DNA of 64,000 nt from NCBI RefSeq assembly GCF_002563635.1, contig NZ_PDIZ01000003.1, positions 434,001-498,000 on the forward strand. The letters are read 5' to 3'. The notes below the pieces were generated by a model. It did not search any database. It was not told the origin of the DNA and was given only the letters and a program-made list of their open reading frames with translations. Position numbers and translations under genes: made by a program. How positions within the stretch are numbered: position 1 is the first letter of the stretch; every line of letters starts with the position of its first letter. Source of the DNA: Bacillus sp. es.036. Lineage in GTDB: Bacteria > Bacillota > Bacilli > Bacillales > Guptibacillaceae. Positions 27,003 to 34,797 of this stretch are shown here, piece after piece.

Positions 27003-27200
27003 GTGGCTGGATTTATCTTTTTTCTCATAGCAGCTGGTAGTTTATTATTAACCGCTATGGTTAGTCGATTGTTACTTATTAGAAAATATTCTTTTCATAA
27101 TGAACAAATGATTCGGAAACAAAAAAGTGCTTACTTGTTTGGAACTTTTGCCGTTGTTTTTCTAGTTCTGGGTATTTCGATGGCTATGCTTGTTTTCTAG
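27003..27200 (+). CDS. Small membrane protein (65 aa), GTG start
   Basis: A 65-residue protein with two hydrophobic segments (about 3-25 and 44-64) joined by a basic, polar loop (RKYSFHNEQMIRKQKSA). The start is a GTG at 27003 behind GGGAGGGG. It lies between yhaH (divergent) and the DUF1232 gene. No family recognised. The positive loop suggests both termini face outward. Confidence 0.65.
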   Translation: MAGFIFFLIAAGSLLLTAMVSRLLLIRKYSFHNEQMIRKQKSAYLFGTFAVVFLVLGISMAMLVF

Positions 27201-27322
27201 CACGCTTTCTTATTTTCCCCAGCCGTTTCAGGTCGCAAACATAAAAAAATCGCATAGGTGGTTAGAAAGACGCTCTTTTGAGGTATCTTATAGAGAGAAG
27301 GGTAGCAAAGGAGCGTGAAAAG

Positions 27323-27721
27323 ATGAATCGAATGGTGAAAAGTGTTTTTAAACGAATGACAAAAAAAGCAGTTTCCGTAATGAAAGATAAAGACCGAATG
27401 CAAGAAGTGTCAATCGAATCTCTAAAAAAGGGAGCTCTCTATAAGGGTCGTAAAGGAATGGATGATATGTGGGTTGATGTGAAAACATTCTCACGACTCG
27501 TTCAAGAAGTTAGAAAAGGTCGTTATCGCGATATCTCCAAAAAATCTGTCATCATGATTGTGGGAGCACTTCTTTATTTTGTGAGTCCGATTGATGCAGT
27601 GCCAGATTTATTAGTTGGTATCGGCTTACTAGACGATGTAGCTGTTATCGGATTTGTAGCAGGGCAATTAAAGAATGAACTAGAAAAGTTTCGTGAGTGG
27701 GAAACTGGAGTGAGAATATAA
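27323..27721 (+). CDS. DUF1232 (YkvA-like) protein
   Basis: A 132-residue protein with a basic N-terminal half and the DUF1232 signature ALLYFVSPIDAVPDLLVGIGLLDD near residues 75-100, which is a hydrophobic pair of helices with the conserved SPxDAxPD turn. Function unknown. The ATG at 27323 follows AAAGGAG; the longer frame from 27278 has no such site. It ends at a strong terminator shared with trpP. Confidence 0.82.
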   Translation: MNRMVKSVFKRMTKKAVSVMKDKDRMQEVSIESLKKGALYKGRKGMDDMWVDVKTFSRLVQEVRKGRYRDISKKSVIMIVGALLYFVSPIDAVPDLLVGIGLLDDVAVIGFVAGQLKNELEKFREWETGVRI

Positions 27722-27752
27722 AAAAACCCGGCCAATTTGGCCGGGTTTTTGT
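27721..27752. terminator. Terminator between the DUF1232 gene and trpP
   Basis: AAAAACCCGGCCAA / TTGGCCGGGTTTTT forms a near-perfect hairpin directly after the DUF1232 stop codon, flanked by A and T runs for both directions. Confidence 0.93.
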
Positions 27753-27757
27753 TGCAT

Positions 27758-28276
27758 TTAAAAAGCAAAACTAGTGCGTTTAAGAATCGATTGAACAACT
27801 GGAAAGATTAATACCATTGCAATGGTGTTCACTGCAGCAGTTGGAAGAACGACTGTTAGAAACAATCCTGTAAATGCAGCGCCACCAGGTAGTCCTGTGA
27901 AAACAAGAGCAGCTCCAAGGAAAATAGCGCCACTAATCATTGTTCCGAGCGCTGTTAGGATCCCAACAGTTATTAGCGACTGTCCAAAACGCTGAACAAG
28001 AAGATAAAGTCCAAAGAATGCAAATGCTGTAACGGGCTTATCGATCATGTTTGCAAGCTGTCCACCAGGAAAGGTAGTTGTTGCAGCAGAAATAACGCCA
28101 GTTGCAAGACCAAGTACTAGAACGCTTTTACGCTCAGGAAATAGCAAGATTCCTAGGAACATCATTGTTAGAAGCATATCGTTTTTCATTCCTGAAATTA
28201 ACCCTGGAATAATAGCGTGAAGAATCGTTCCAATACCAAGCAGTAAAGCCATTAGTACTAAGTTTTTCGTTTTCAT
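27758..28276 (-). CDS. trpP: TrpP, tryptophan transporter
   Basis: A 172-residue integral membrane protein with five or six hydrophobic segments, matching TrpP (YhaG), the tryptophan uptake S-component-like protein of bacilli. Typical stretches are GTILHAIIPGLISGMKNDM at the N-terminus and TAAVNTIAMVLIFPVVQ near the end. The start at 28276 follows GAGGAG by 9 nt. A row of GAG triplets covers that ribosome-binding site, pointing to translational repression by TRAP when tryptophan is plentiful. Its neighbour serC also matches B. subtilis. Confidence 0.92.
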   Translation of the reverse strand: MKTKNLVLMALLLGIGTILHAIIPGLISGMKNDMLLTMMFLGILLFPERKSVLVLGLATGVISAATTTFPGGQLANMIDKPVTAFAFFGLYLLVQRFGQSLITVGILTALGTMISGAIFLGAALVFTGLPGGAAFTGLFLTVVLPTAAVNTIAMVLIFPVVQSILKRTSFAF

Positions 28277-28283
28277 AAAAAAT

Positions 28284-28329
28284 CTCTCCTCTTCTCAACT
28301 CATTCTCCATCATTCGATGGTATTCTCTC
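28284..28329 (-). promoter_or_regulatory. Putative TRAP-binding site over the trpP ribosome-binding site
   Basis: In the trpP leader five non-overlapping GAG triplets occur at 28307-28305, 28301-28299, 28296-28294, 28291-28289 and 28288-28286, with spacers of 3, 2, 2 and 0 nt; another overlaps at 28286-28284 and two more overlap at 28329-28325. The GAGGAG at 28291-28286 is the ribosome-binding site itself. TRAP binds tandem G/UAG triplets spaced 2-3 nt, and in B. subtilis represses trpP by covering this site. Confidence 0.55.
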
Positions 28330-28405
28330 CAACAGTGCCCTATGTGCCTGCTGCGAAAGATCTAATTTTTTATATCATAACAAACGAAGGTCCTATTGAA
28401 AAGTG

Positions 28406-29494
28406 TTAAATATTGTGTTTGTGATGGAATGTATGCATAAAATCGCTCAACGCTTTAACGGAATTAAGCGGGACGGCGTTATAGATGGATGCTCGGCATC
28501 CTCCGACCGAACGGTGGCCCTTTAGACCTACAAACCCTTCTTCTTCCGCTTCTTTAAGAAACAGATCTTCAAGCTCTTTACTAGGAAGAGTAAAGGTTAC
28601 GTTCATAGAGGAACGACTGTCTGCCTCGGCTGTTCCACTATAAAAACCTTTACTACCATCAATGGTGGTATAAAGTAATTTTGTTTTCTCGGCGTTCATT
28701 TTCTCTATTTCTTTTAAACCACCCTTTTTCTTCGTCCATTCTAGAACGAGAGATAACATATAGATAGCGAAGGATGGAGGAGTGTTATACAGAGATTTTT
28801 TATCAACATGAGTACGATAATCTAACATGGTAGGGAGATTATCTGGAATTTCACTCAGTAGATCCTTTTTCAAAATGACAACTGTAACGCCAGCTGGTCC
28901 TAGATTTTTCTGGGCACCAGCATAAATAAGTCCGAATTGGTCGATCGGAAGAGAGCGACTCAAGATATCACTCGACATATCCGCAATAAACCTGGACTCT
29001 TTACGCTGAGGAAAGCTCTTCCACTGCGTCCCGTGGATTGTATTATTTGATGTCAGGTGAACATAGGCATCATTCTCCCCATATTTTAGCGCGTTTAAAT
29101 CGGGTATACGTTTGAAATCAGCTTCTTTACTACTGCCCCCAATGTACGTTTCCCCGATTTTTTGGGCTTCTGTTAAGGCCTTTTGAGACCAGCTTCCAGT
29201 GAGCAAGTAGTTTGCCATATAACCTTGATGAAGTAAATTCATCGGAATCATTGAGAACTGCAGACTCGCTCCGCCTTGAAGAAAAAGAACTTCATAATCA
29301 TCTGGAATCTTAAGTAATTCTCTAAGGAGTTCATTAGCTCCATCATGAATTCTCTGATATTCTTTACTACGATGACTAAACTCCATAATTGACATGCCTT
29401 GCTGCTGATAATTAAGAAGCTCTGATTGAGCATGACTAAGCACATCTTGCGGTAAAGCAGACGGACCAGCATTAAAATTATAACGACGCTCCAC
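28406..29494 (-). CDS. serC: SerC, phosphoserine aminotransferase
   Basis: A 362-residue class-V aminotransferase that converts 3-phosphohydroxypyruvate and glutamate to phosphoserine in serine biosynthesis. The family N-terminus RYNFNAGPSALP is intact, the PLP lysine is Lys196 in YAGAQKNLGP, and the C-terminal GHRSVGGCRASIYNAV supplies phosphate-binding residues. The start is a GTG at 29494 with AAAGGAG 9 nt upstream; an upstream in-frame ATG adds 13 residues absent from the family. It lies divergent from the 29692 gene and upstream of trpP. Confidence 0.95.
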   Translation of the reverse strand: MERRYNFNAGPSALPQDVLSHAQSELLNYQQQGMSIMEFSHRSKEYQRIHDGANELLRELLKIPDDYEVLFLQGGASLQFSMIPMNLLHQGYMANYLLTGSWSQKALTEAQKIGETYIGGSSKEADFKRIPDLNALKYGENDAYVHLTSNNTIHGTQWKSFPQRKESRFIADMSSDILSRSLPIDQFGLIYAGAQKNLGPAGVTVVILKKDLLSEIPDNLPTMLDYRTHVDKKSLYNTPPSFAIYMLSLVLEWTKKKGGLKEIEKMNAEKTKLLYTTIDGSKGFYSGTAEADSRSSMNVTFTLPSKELEDLFLKEAEEEGFVGLKGHRSVGGCRASIYNAVPLNSVKALSDFMHTFHHKHNI

Positions 29495-29691
29495 GATTCG
29501 ACACTCCTTTAGCAATGTAATGCGATGCTTCAATTAAACTTGTACTCATCCTATCATTAAAAGAATCAGCGTAGCTATGTTTTTTTCTAATCTTTTCGAA
29601 TATTTCGTTCGATTGAAGCAGAAGCATTTGCTCTCTGCTTTTGTTTTGCTATTCTATATAGAAGTGAATGTTAAGAAAGTGGTGTTATGCA

Positions 29692-30591
29692 ATGTATCGC
29701 GAAAACAAACCAACTCATATCGGACCATACGATCATCCAGATATTTACCCTGGGCCACGACCAGCTTCGTCGTTTTTGTACCATAATGGAAAAGCACATC
29801 GGATTGATGAAAGTGAGCACGTACCCGTTGAAAAACAAATTGTTCATTATGCTAGAGGAGAGGATGTTTCAGGATCATTAGCTTTTTCTAGTTCAGAACA
29901 ATTTACGGTAGAGGAGCTTCTATTATCAGAAGGTTTATCTCCAATAGAAGAGCGAATACCCCTCCTAGCTTATGGATCAAATGTTTGTCTCGCTCAACTT
30001 CGGTATAAATTTAGTCTTAACCCTGATTTAAGTGACTTTATTCTATATTATCGAGCAGAATTAAAGGATACGGACGTAGTGGCGGGGTCTTTTCTTGCGC
30101 CATATGGTGCGCTCCCTGCTGTTATTGCCCCTGTTACTGGAGCAAAGACAGAAGTATGGGTAACGTTTGTTGACCGTGAACAGCTCGAGCTTTTAAATAG
30201 GACAGAAGGTGGATATGTGCTACGAGAACATCTTCATGGAAAGTTAACGCTTAAAACAGGCGAACATTTTGAGCGAGTGTATGCCTATTACTATCCACAT
30301 GCTTTTTTGAGAGAAGGCTCTTATGTTCGATTTAAAGATATTCCGGGAGAATCTGAATTGCCTTCTATGTGGCAAGCAGATTTATTAAACGAATTGAAAG
30401 CAATGCTTGGTTACGGGGGCCATCGTGAAGAGTTCATACATGAATTAAGGTGGAATCCTGATTTGCGTACTAAATTATCTACAATGTTGAATAGAATGGA
30501 ACATACATTTGAACATCCTGATTGGGGAATACCAAATGGTTTTTATACGTTAAATGAAATGACTCGTTCCCAAATTAAAAAGAGACCGTAG
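29692..30591 (+). CDS. Gamma-glutamylcyclotransferase-like fold protein
   Basis: A 299-residue protein. The central part (about 85-210) starts with PLLAYGSNVCLAQLRYKF, the YGSN phosphate-loop-like motif of the gamma-glutamylcyclotransferase superfamily, and contains NRTEGGYVLREH, where a catalytic acid would be expected. The first 80 residues carry PTHIGPYDHPDIYPGPRP and resemble no domain I know; the last 80 are helical. The precise substrate is unknown. The ATG at 29692 is preferred over 29668, with AAAGTGGTG upstream, a moderate site. It is a single gene ending at a hairpin that contains its stop codon. Confidence 0.75.
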   Translation: MYRENKPTHIGPYDHPDIYPGPRPASSFLYHNGKAHRIDESEHVPVEKQIVHYARGEDVSGSLAFSSSEQFTVEELLLSEGLSPIEERIPLLAYGSNVCLAQLRYKFSLNPDLSDFILYYRAELKDTDVVAGSFLAPYGALPAVIAPVTGAKTEVWVTFVDREQLELLNRTEGGYVLREHLHGKLTLKTGEHFERVYAYYYPHAFLREGSYVRFKDIPGESELPSMWQADLLNELKAMLGYGGHREEFIHELRWNPDLRTKLSTMLNRMEHTFEHPDWGIPNGFYTLNEMTRSQIKKRP

Positions 30592-30603
30592 CGGTCTCTT
30601 TTC
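30577..30603 (+). terminator. Terminator of the 29692 gene
   Basis: AGAGACCG / CGGTCTCT with a TAG loop that is the stop codon, flanked by AAAA and TTTT. Confidence 0.88.
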
Positions 30604-30619
30604 AAGTGGTGAGAAGGAT

Positions 30620-31054
30620 TTACTGAGATAGCTGTGAACGAATCCCTTCAGCTAGGCGCTGCAACTTCTCTGCATCGTACTCATCTTCATGTGTCTTCCA
30701 AACAGCTCCAAATCCGTCTCCTTTTCCGTAGCGAGGAATCAGGTGGAGGTGGTAATGGAAGACAGATTGTCCTGCAATGGCTTCATTGTTATTAAGAATA
30801 TTCATCCCTTCAGGGGTAAAGTTGGCTTTTAGAGCATTTGCAATCTCAGGGACCGCTTCAAAGAGCTTCGACGCCGTTTCAGGCTCAAGTTCGTAGATGT
30901 TTTGTTTATGCTTTTTGGGGATAACGAGGGTGTGTCCTTCTGTTACCTGGGTGAGGTCAAGAAAAGCTAACACATCATCATTTTCGTAAACTTTGGCAGA
31001 AGGGATATCCCCATTAATAATTTTGCAGAAGATACAATCTGGTGAATGACTCAT
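30620..31054 (-). CDS. hit: Hit, HIT-family nucleotide hydrolase
   Basis: A 144-residue histidine-triad protein. The zinc/N-terminal motif CIFCKIINGDIPSAKVYE and the catalytic triad HYHLHLIPR (about 95-105) are intact. Family members hydrolyse nucleoside phosphoramidates or dinucleoside polyphosphates. The ATG at 31054 follows AAAGGATG; the earlier in-frame start at 31084 lacks a site. It is divergent from ecsA as in B. subtilis. A minus-strand terminator hairpin lies 70 bp before the start and may belong to its leader. Confidence 0.92.
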   Translation of the reverse strand: MSHSPDCIFCKIINGDIPSAKVYENDDVLAFLDLTQVTEGHTLVIPKKHKQNIYELEPETASKLFEAVPEIANALKANFTPEGMNILNNNEAIAGQSVFHYHLHLIPRYGKGDGFGAVWKTHEDEYDAEKLQRLAEGIRSQLSQ

Positions 31055-31372
31055 GAGTATCATCCTTTCAATCTTTTTATTCATCGTACCATAATTTTCT
31101 TGTTTAATGGGATTGACTCTAACTAAAAAAGGCTCTGCCGGGGGTGCAGAGCCCTGAGTGTAACTTGATTAAGGGAAGACGCCACACTCTTTAAAAGGAT
31201 GCTCCTAAAAGAGAAATTCTATTCAATGTCCTTGTTTTTTGGACTCTTCTAGCATCTCTTCTATGAAAAAGGTAAGATGTGGATAGTGAAAGAAAAAGAA
31301 TGACTTCGGTCTATCACTCCCTAAATAAAAGTTTGTTAAAATAAAAGCAAATGATGAAATGAGAGGAACGCT
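31055..31372. other. 318-bp hit-ecsA intergenic region
   Basis: The region holds no convincing gene. It contains two minus-strand hairpins (31177-31213 and a terminator at 31125-31153), an AT-rich stretch before ecsA with TAAAAT boxes suited to its promoter, and the ribosome-binding sites of both flanking genes. The minus-strand structures suggest a short RNA or a leader of hit. Confidence 0.5.
31125..31153 (-). terminator. Minus-strand terminator or attenuator before hit
   Basis: On the minus strand GGCTCTGC-(7 nt)-GCAGAGCC is followed by TTTTTT. There is no gene upstream on this strand to terminate, since ecsA runs the other way. Confidence 0.8.
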
Positions 31373-32113
31373 ATGAATAATTCAATTTTAGAAGTCAGTC
31401 ATCTTACTGGTGGGTATCAGGCAAATAAGCCTGTCCTTCATGATGTGTCTCTACGTGTAAACTCAAATGAAATTGTTGGATTGATCGGACTTAACGGTGC
31501 TGGTAAAAGCACAACAATTAAACATATTCTCGGATTACTTGATCCAATGAATGGCGAAATCAAAGTGGGAGGGACGACTTTTGCTGATAATAAAGACGGA
31601 TATCGCAAACAATTTTCCTACATACCCGAAACGCCTCTATTATATGATGAATTAACGCTTTGGGAGCATTTGCAGTTAACGGCATTGGCTTATGAACTTG
31701 GTGAAGAATGGAAAGAAAGAGCTGAAGCACTTTTGCAGGAATTTCGTATGACGAATATGAAAAAATGGTTTCCAGGGCATTTTTCTAAAGGAATGAGACA
31801 GAAGGTTATGATTATGTGCGCCTTTCTAGTAAAGCCATCCCTGTATATCGTCGACGAGCCATTTGTTGGGTTAGACCCCATCGGTATTCAATCATTTCTT
31901 CATATGATGCTTGAAATGAAAGATAAAGGGGCTGGAGTGCTAATGTCCACCCATATTCTTTCAACGGCTGAAAGATATTGCGATCGTTTTATTATTTTGC
32001 ATGATGGACAAATTGTTATGGCAGGAACAATGACAGAATTACGAAATCAAATCGGTAATGGCGCTGCAACACTTGATGACATTTATATCGAAGCGACCAG
32101 GAGTGGAAAATGA
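31373..32113 (+). CDS. ecsA: EcsA, ABC transporter ATP-binding protein
   Basis: A 246-residue ABC ATPase: Walker A GLNGAGKST (about 39-47), signature FSKGMRQKV, Walker B LYIVDEPFVGLDP, switch histidine in MSTHILSTAE. It forms the exporter with EcsB; in B. subtilis ecs mutants are impaired in protein secretion, competence and the processing of anti-sigma factors, and the system is linked to peptide pheromone export in related species. GAGAGGAA precedes the ATG. It overlaps ecsB by 4 bp. Confidence 0.94.
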   Translation: MNNSILEVSHLTGGYQANKPVLHDVSLRVNSNEIVGLIGLNGAGKSTTIKHILGLLDPMNGEIKVGGTTFADNKDGYRKQFSYIPETPLLYDELTLWEHLQLTALAYELGEEWKERAEALLQEFRMTNMKKWFPGHFSKGMRQKVMIMCAFLVKPSLYIVDEPFVGLDPIGIQSFLHMMLEMKDKGAGVLMSTHILSTAERYCDRFIILHDGQIVMAGTMTELRNQIGNGAATLDDIYIEATRSGK

Positions 32114-33327
32114 TGCAGCTACAGACCTTATGGAAAGAAAGGGCAGGAGCCTTCTGGAACATTGCTATGCGGTATTTCAGGCTAATTGGAAACAGCAGCT
32201 TTTTGTTCACTCTTGTTCTGGCTCTCATTTTTGGAGCGTATTATTACAGTGAAATTCTAAAGGTGCTACCTGAATCCTTTCCAGGTGTGGCCGTTATTAC
32301 CATCGTTGCAGCTATTGTACTTGTTCGTACACCACTTCGTTTCTTTTTATCCGAAGCAGATCTTGTCTTCATGCTACCTGCTGAGAACCGATTGCAAGGT
32401 TATTTTCGTAAATCACTTATGTATAGCTTTGCTCTTCAAGTATTCACAACAGTAGTCATGATGACGATCCTTGCACCACTCTATCAGCATGAAATGGCTG
32501 CTGGAACTGGATATTATGTTTTTGTGATTTGTGTTCTGATTGTATTAAAAGGCGCGAATGTTCTCATGAAATGGATGGAGCTGCATCTGCCAGCTCACCA
32601 TGCGAGTATTGTTTATATCCTGGCAAGACTTGCTGTAACGATTATATTCACATACTTATTGCTAATACAGGCGCAATGGTTCTATGTCGCTCTAGCTGCC
32701 GTACTATTCGTCGTCACTTTCTTTTTGATGTTTCTCCCTCTGCAACGGAAATATGCAATCAAATGGGAGAAGTTGCTTGCAATGGATGAAAAGCAAAGTA
32801 TGAAATTCTATCGTACGGCTAACTTATTTACAGATGTTCCTAAATTGAAGCAATCAGTTAAACAAAGACGATTCTTAAGTAGCCTGGGTGAGAAGCTATT
32901 ACCTTCTGATTCTGTCTATGCTACTCTTTATCAAAAAGCTTTTATTCGGAGTAACGAGTATTTTGGCATTTATTTTAGATTGTGGCTTCTAGGTCTTGCA
33001 GTAGTTGCTTTTGTGCCCGGCTTAATTGGGAAAGTGATTGGTGCTGCTCTGATTATTTATCTGACAGCCACTCAGTTACGCACGCTTTATCCTCATTATC
33101 AAGCACATGTCATGGTAAAGCTTTATCCAGTATCGGATCATGAACAAGGAAAAGCGTTTCGCCTTATGTTGCTTCGCTTATTGGGTGCACAAGCAGTAAC
33201 GTTTGCAGCTCTTTCTTTTCTTCTATCTCTTGATGTGATCGTATTTTTATCTGTGCTTTTAGCAGGAAGTGCAGCCGTTGCTGTTGCAACATCTCGCGCA
33301 GCAGTAGTTAGAAGGTCGGTCTCTTAA
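32110..33327 (+). CDS. ecsB: EcsB, ABC transporter membrane subunit
   Basis: A 405-residue membrane protein with about ten hydrophobic segments in two blocks (about 30-200 and 290-400) around a polar loop (DEKQSMKFYRTANLFTDVP). The sequence LRFFLSEADLVFMLPAEN after the second segment is characteristic of EcsB. The first ATG at 32110 overlaps the ecsA stop (ATGA) and follows AGGAG. It is the permease partner of EcsA. Confidence 0.93.
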   Translation: MMQLQTLWKERAGAFWNIAMRYFRLIGNSSFLFTLVLALIFGAYYYSEILKVLPESFPGVAVITIVAAIVLVRTPLRFFLSEADLVFMLPAENRLQGYFRKSLMYSFALQVFTTVVMMTILAPLYQHEMAAGTGYYVFVICVLIVLKGANVLMKWMELHLPAHHASIVYILARLAVTIIFTYLLLIQAQWFYVALAAVLFVVTFFLMFLPLQRKYAIKWEKLLAMDEKQSMKFYRTANLFTDVPKLKQSVKQRRFLSSLGEKLLPSDSVYATLYQKAFIRSNEYFGIYFRLWLLGLAVVAFVPGLIGKVIGAALIIYLTATQLRTLYPHYQAHVMVKLYPVSDHEQGKAFRLMLLRLLGAQAVTFAALSFLLSLDVIVFLSVLLAGSAAVAVATSRAAVVRRSVS

Positions 33328-33364
33328 AACGTTAGGAATGAACAAGCAAAGGGTGTTTAGTTGC

Positions 33365-34102
33365 ATGGAATATCAAAGCGAAATATCGGAAGAACTTGAG
33401 GCGTGGGAGCGAAAAATCACGAGGAAATCTTCTATGGTGTCACGATCAGCCAAAAGAATACAAAATCGAATCAATGGTGTTATACCAGAACGTCTTCATT
33501 CAATTGTGACAAATAGTATAAAGGCGATGGTGCAAGGGGTCCTCGTTGGAAGTACGTATACGATACATCCACCAAAAAAAAATCTATCACTTCAAGTGAG
33601 AGATCAACAGGCGAAAGAATTGATACGTAAATACAAACGAATCGCTGCTACTGAAGGTGCTGGTACAGGAGCGGGAGGAATTCTATTAGGATTAGCTGAT
33701 TTCCCGTTGCTTTTATCGATTAAAATGAAGCTCCTCTTTGACCTCGCTAGCACTTATGGATATGATGCTAAAAAAATAGAAGAAAGGGTTTTTATTCTAA
33801 CTATTTTTCAGCTTGCTTTTTCATCTGATGATACTAGAAGAAAAAGTTATCGAAAGATTTCTAGCTGGGATGAGAGCCTTAGCCAAATAGAAGTTCGGAA
33901 AAAGTACGAAGAGCATGATTGGAAAACTTTTCAGCTTGAGTATCGAGATTATATTGATCTCCCTAAATTACTTCAAATGGTACCCGGCGTAGGGGCAATT
34001 GTAGGAGCTTACGTGAACTATCACTTTCTTGATTGGCTAGGTGAAAATGCAATCAATGCTTATCGGACACGGATGATTAAAGAAGAAAACCAAACAACAT
34101 AA
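33365..34102 (+). CDS. ecsC: EcsC family protein
   Basis: A 245-residue protein of the EcsC family, third gene of the ecs operon and of unknown function. The glycine-rich hydrophobic block EGAGTGAGGILLGLADFPLL and the terminal VPGVGAIVGAYVNYHFLD are the family marks and may associate with the membrane. ATG 33365 is preferred (AAGGGTG 9 nt upstream); the earlier ATG at 33338 has its site only 1 nt away. Ends at a terminator. Confidence 0.9.
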   Translation: MEYQSEISEELEAWERKITRKSSMVSRSAKRIQNRINGVIPERLHSIVTNSIKAMVQGVLVGSTYTIHPPKKNLSLQVRDQQAKELIRKYKRIAATEGAGTGAGGILLGLADFPLLLSIKMKLLFDLASTYGYDAKKIEERVFILTIFQLAFSSDDTRRKSYRKISSWDESLSQIEVRKKYEEHDWKTFQLEYRDYIDLPKLLQMVPGVGAIVGAYVNYHFLDWLGENAINAYRTRMIKEENQTT

Positions 34103-34104
34103 AG

Positions 34105-34143
34105 AAAAGAGCCAGCTGGAGTTATCCATGCTGGCTCTTTTTC
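34105..34143 (+). terminator. Terminator of the ecs operon
   Basis: GAGCCAGC-(13 nt)-GCTGGCTC framed by AAAA and TTTTT. Confidence 0.9.
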
Positions 34144-34180
34144 TGTCTGTAACCTTATTGATGATAGGTAAGGATGTTGT

Positions 34181-34615
34181 TTATTCGAACCGTGCGTCGC
34201 TAAGAATGCGATCCATTTCTTCCATGTGATGTGTTTCGTCCGCAATCATATCGTCTAGCTTTACAACAAGTTCAGTAAAACCAAGTTCTTCAGCTTGTTT
34301 TTTACGCTTTTCATAACGATCAATGGTATCCTTCTCAGCTGTGCGAGCTTCAATAAGCATCTCTTTTACATCGGTAAGCTGTTTTACTTCAGCTGGTGCA
34401 GTAGTAGGGGTACCGCCTAATACTTTAATTTTTTCTGCAAGGTAAAGAGCGTGGCCCTGTTCATCTGCGATTTCACTTTCAAAGAATGGTTTCAATGTTT
34501 GACGATATAAGCCAGATACAACTGCCGCATTATAAGTATACATAATACTTGCAGCGTATTCGTTAGCAAGGTCTACATTTAGTCCATCGATGAGTTCTTG
34601 TTTTTTGTCTGCCAT
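34181..34615 (-). CDS. Ferritin-like (bacterioferritin-type) protein
   Basis: A 144-residue four-helix ferritin-like protein. Metal-binding acids and histidines are visible in NVDLANEYAASIMY (about 14-24), FESEIADEQGHALYLAE (about 46-62), RTAEKDTIDRYEK and MIADETHHMEEMD (about 121-133). It probably binds or oxidises iron and protects against oxidative damage. The ATG at 34615 follows AAAGGATG; the upstream frame to 34756 would run through the promoter region. It is divergent from the YfkM-like gene, and both have SigB-like promoters in the 182-bp gap. Confidence 0.87.
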   Translation of the reverse strand: MADKKQELIDGLNVDLANEYAASIMYTYNAAVVSGLYRQTLKPFFESEIADEQGHALYLAEKIKVLGGTPTTAPAEVKQLTDVKEMLIEARTAEKDTIDRYEKRKKQAEELGFTELVVKLDDMIADETHHMEEMDRILSDARFE

Positions 34616-34662
34616 TTTAAACATCCTTTCTAAATCTTTACTGTTTTGGTTCCATATTAATT

Positions 34663-34688
34663 TTACCCTTATATTGGCACGATAAAAC
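34663..34688 (-). promoter_or_regulatory. SigB-like promoter of the ferritin-like gene
   Basis: GTTTTA (34688-34683), 14 bp, GGGTAA (34668-34663), about 48 bp before the start codon. Compare the SigB consensus GTTTAA, 12-15 bp, GGGTAT. Confidence 0.6.
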
Positions 34689-34724
34689 ATAAACCAAAGA
34701 ATATTTAGGGAGAATAGAATTAAT

Positions 34725-34749
34725 GTTTGACGGATGTTAGGAGGGGTAA
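34725..34749 (+). promoter_or_regulatory. SigB-like promoter of the YfkM-like gene
   Basis: GTTTGA (34725-34730), 13 bp, GGGTAA (34744-34749), 48 bp before the TTG start. The B. subtilis relative yfkM is a SigB-dependent general stress gene. Confidence 0.6.
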
Positions 34750-34797
34750 TATTCATTATATCAATGACACTATTTTATTTATCTAGGAGGGTTTATC

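Noticed and set aside
29534-29691. T-box or riboswitch leader upstream of serC or of trpP
   Set aside because: No T-box core, specifier loop or long structured leader could be found; only the GAG-triplet array of trpP is convincing.
31210-31330. Minus-strand reading frame ending FHYPHLTFFIEEMLEESKKQGH before hit
   Set aside because: It looks protein-like but has no in-frame ATG, GTG or TTG with a ribosome-binding site; only a 10-codon ATG frame remains.
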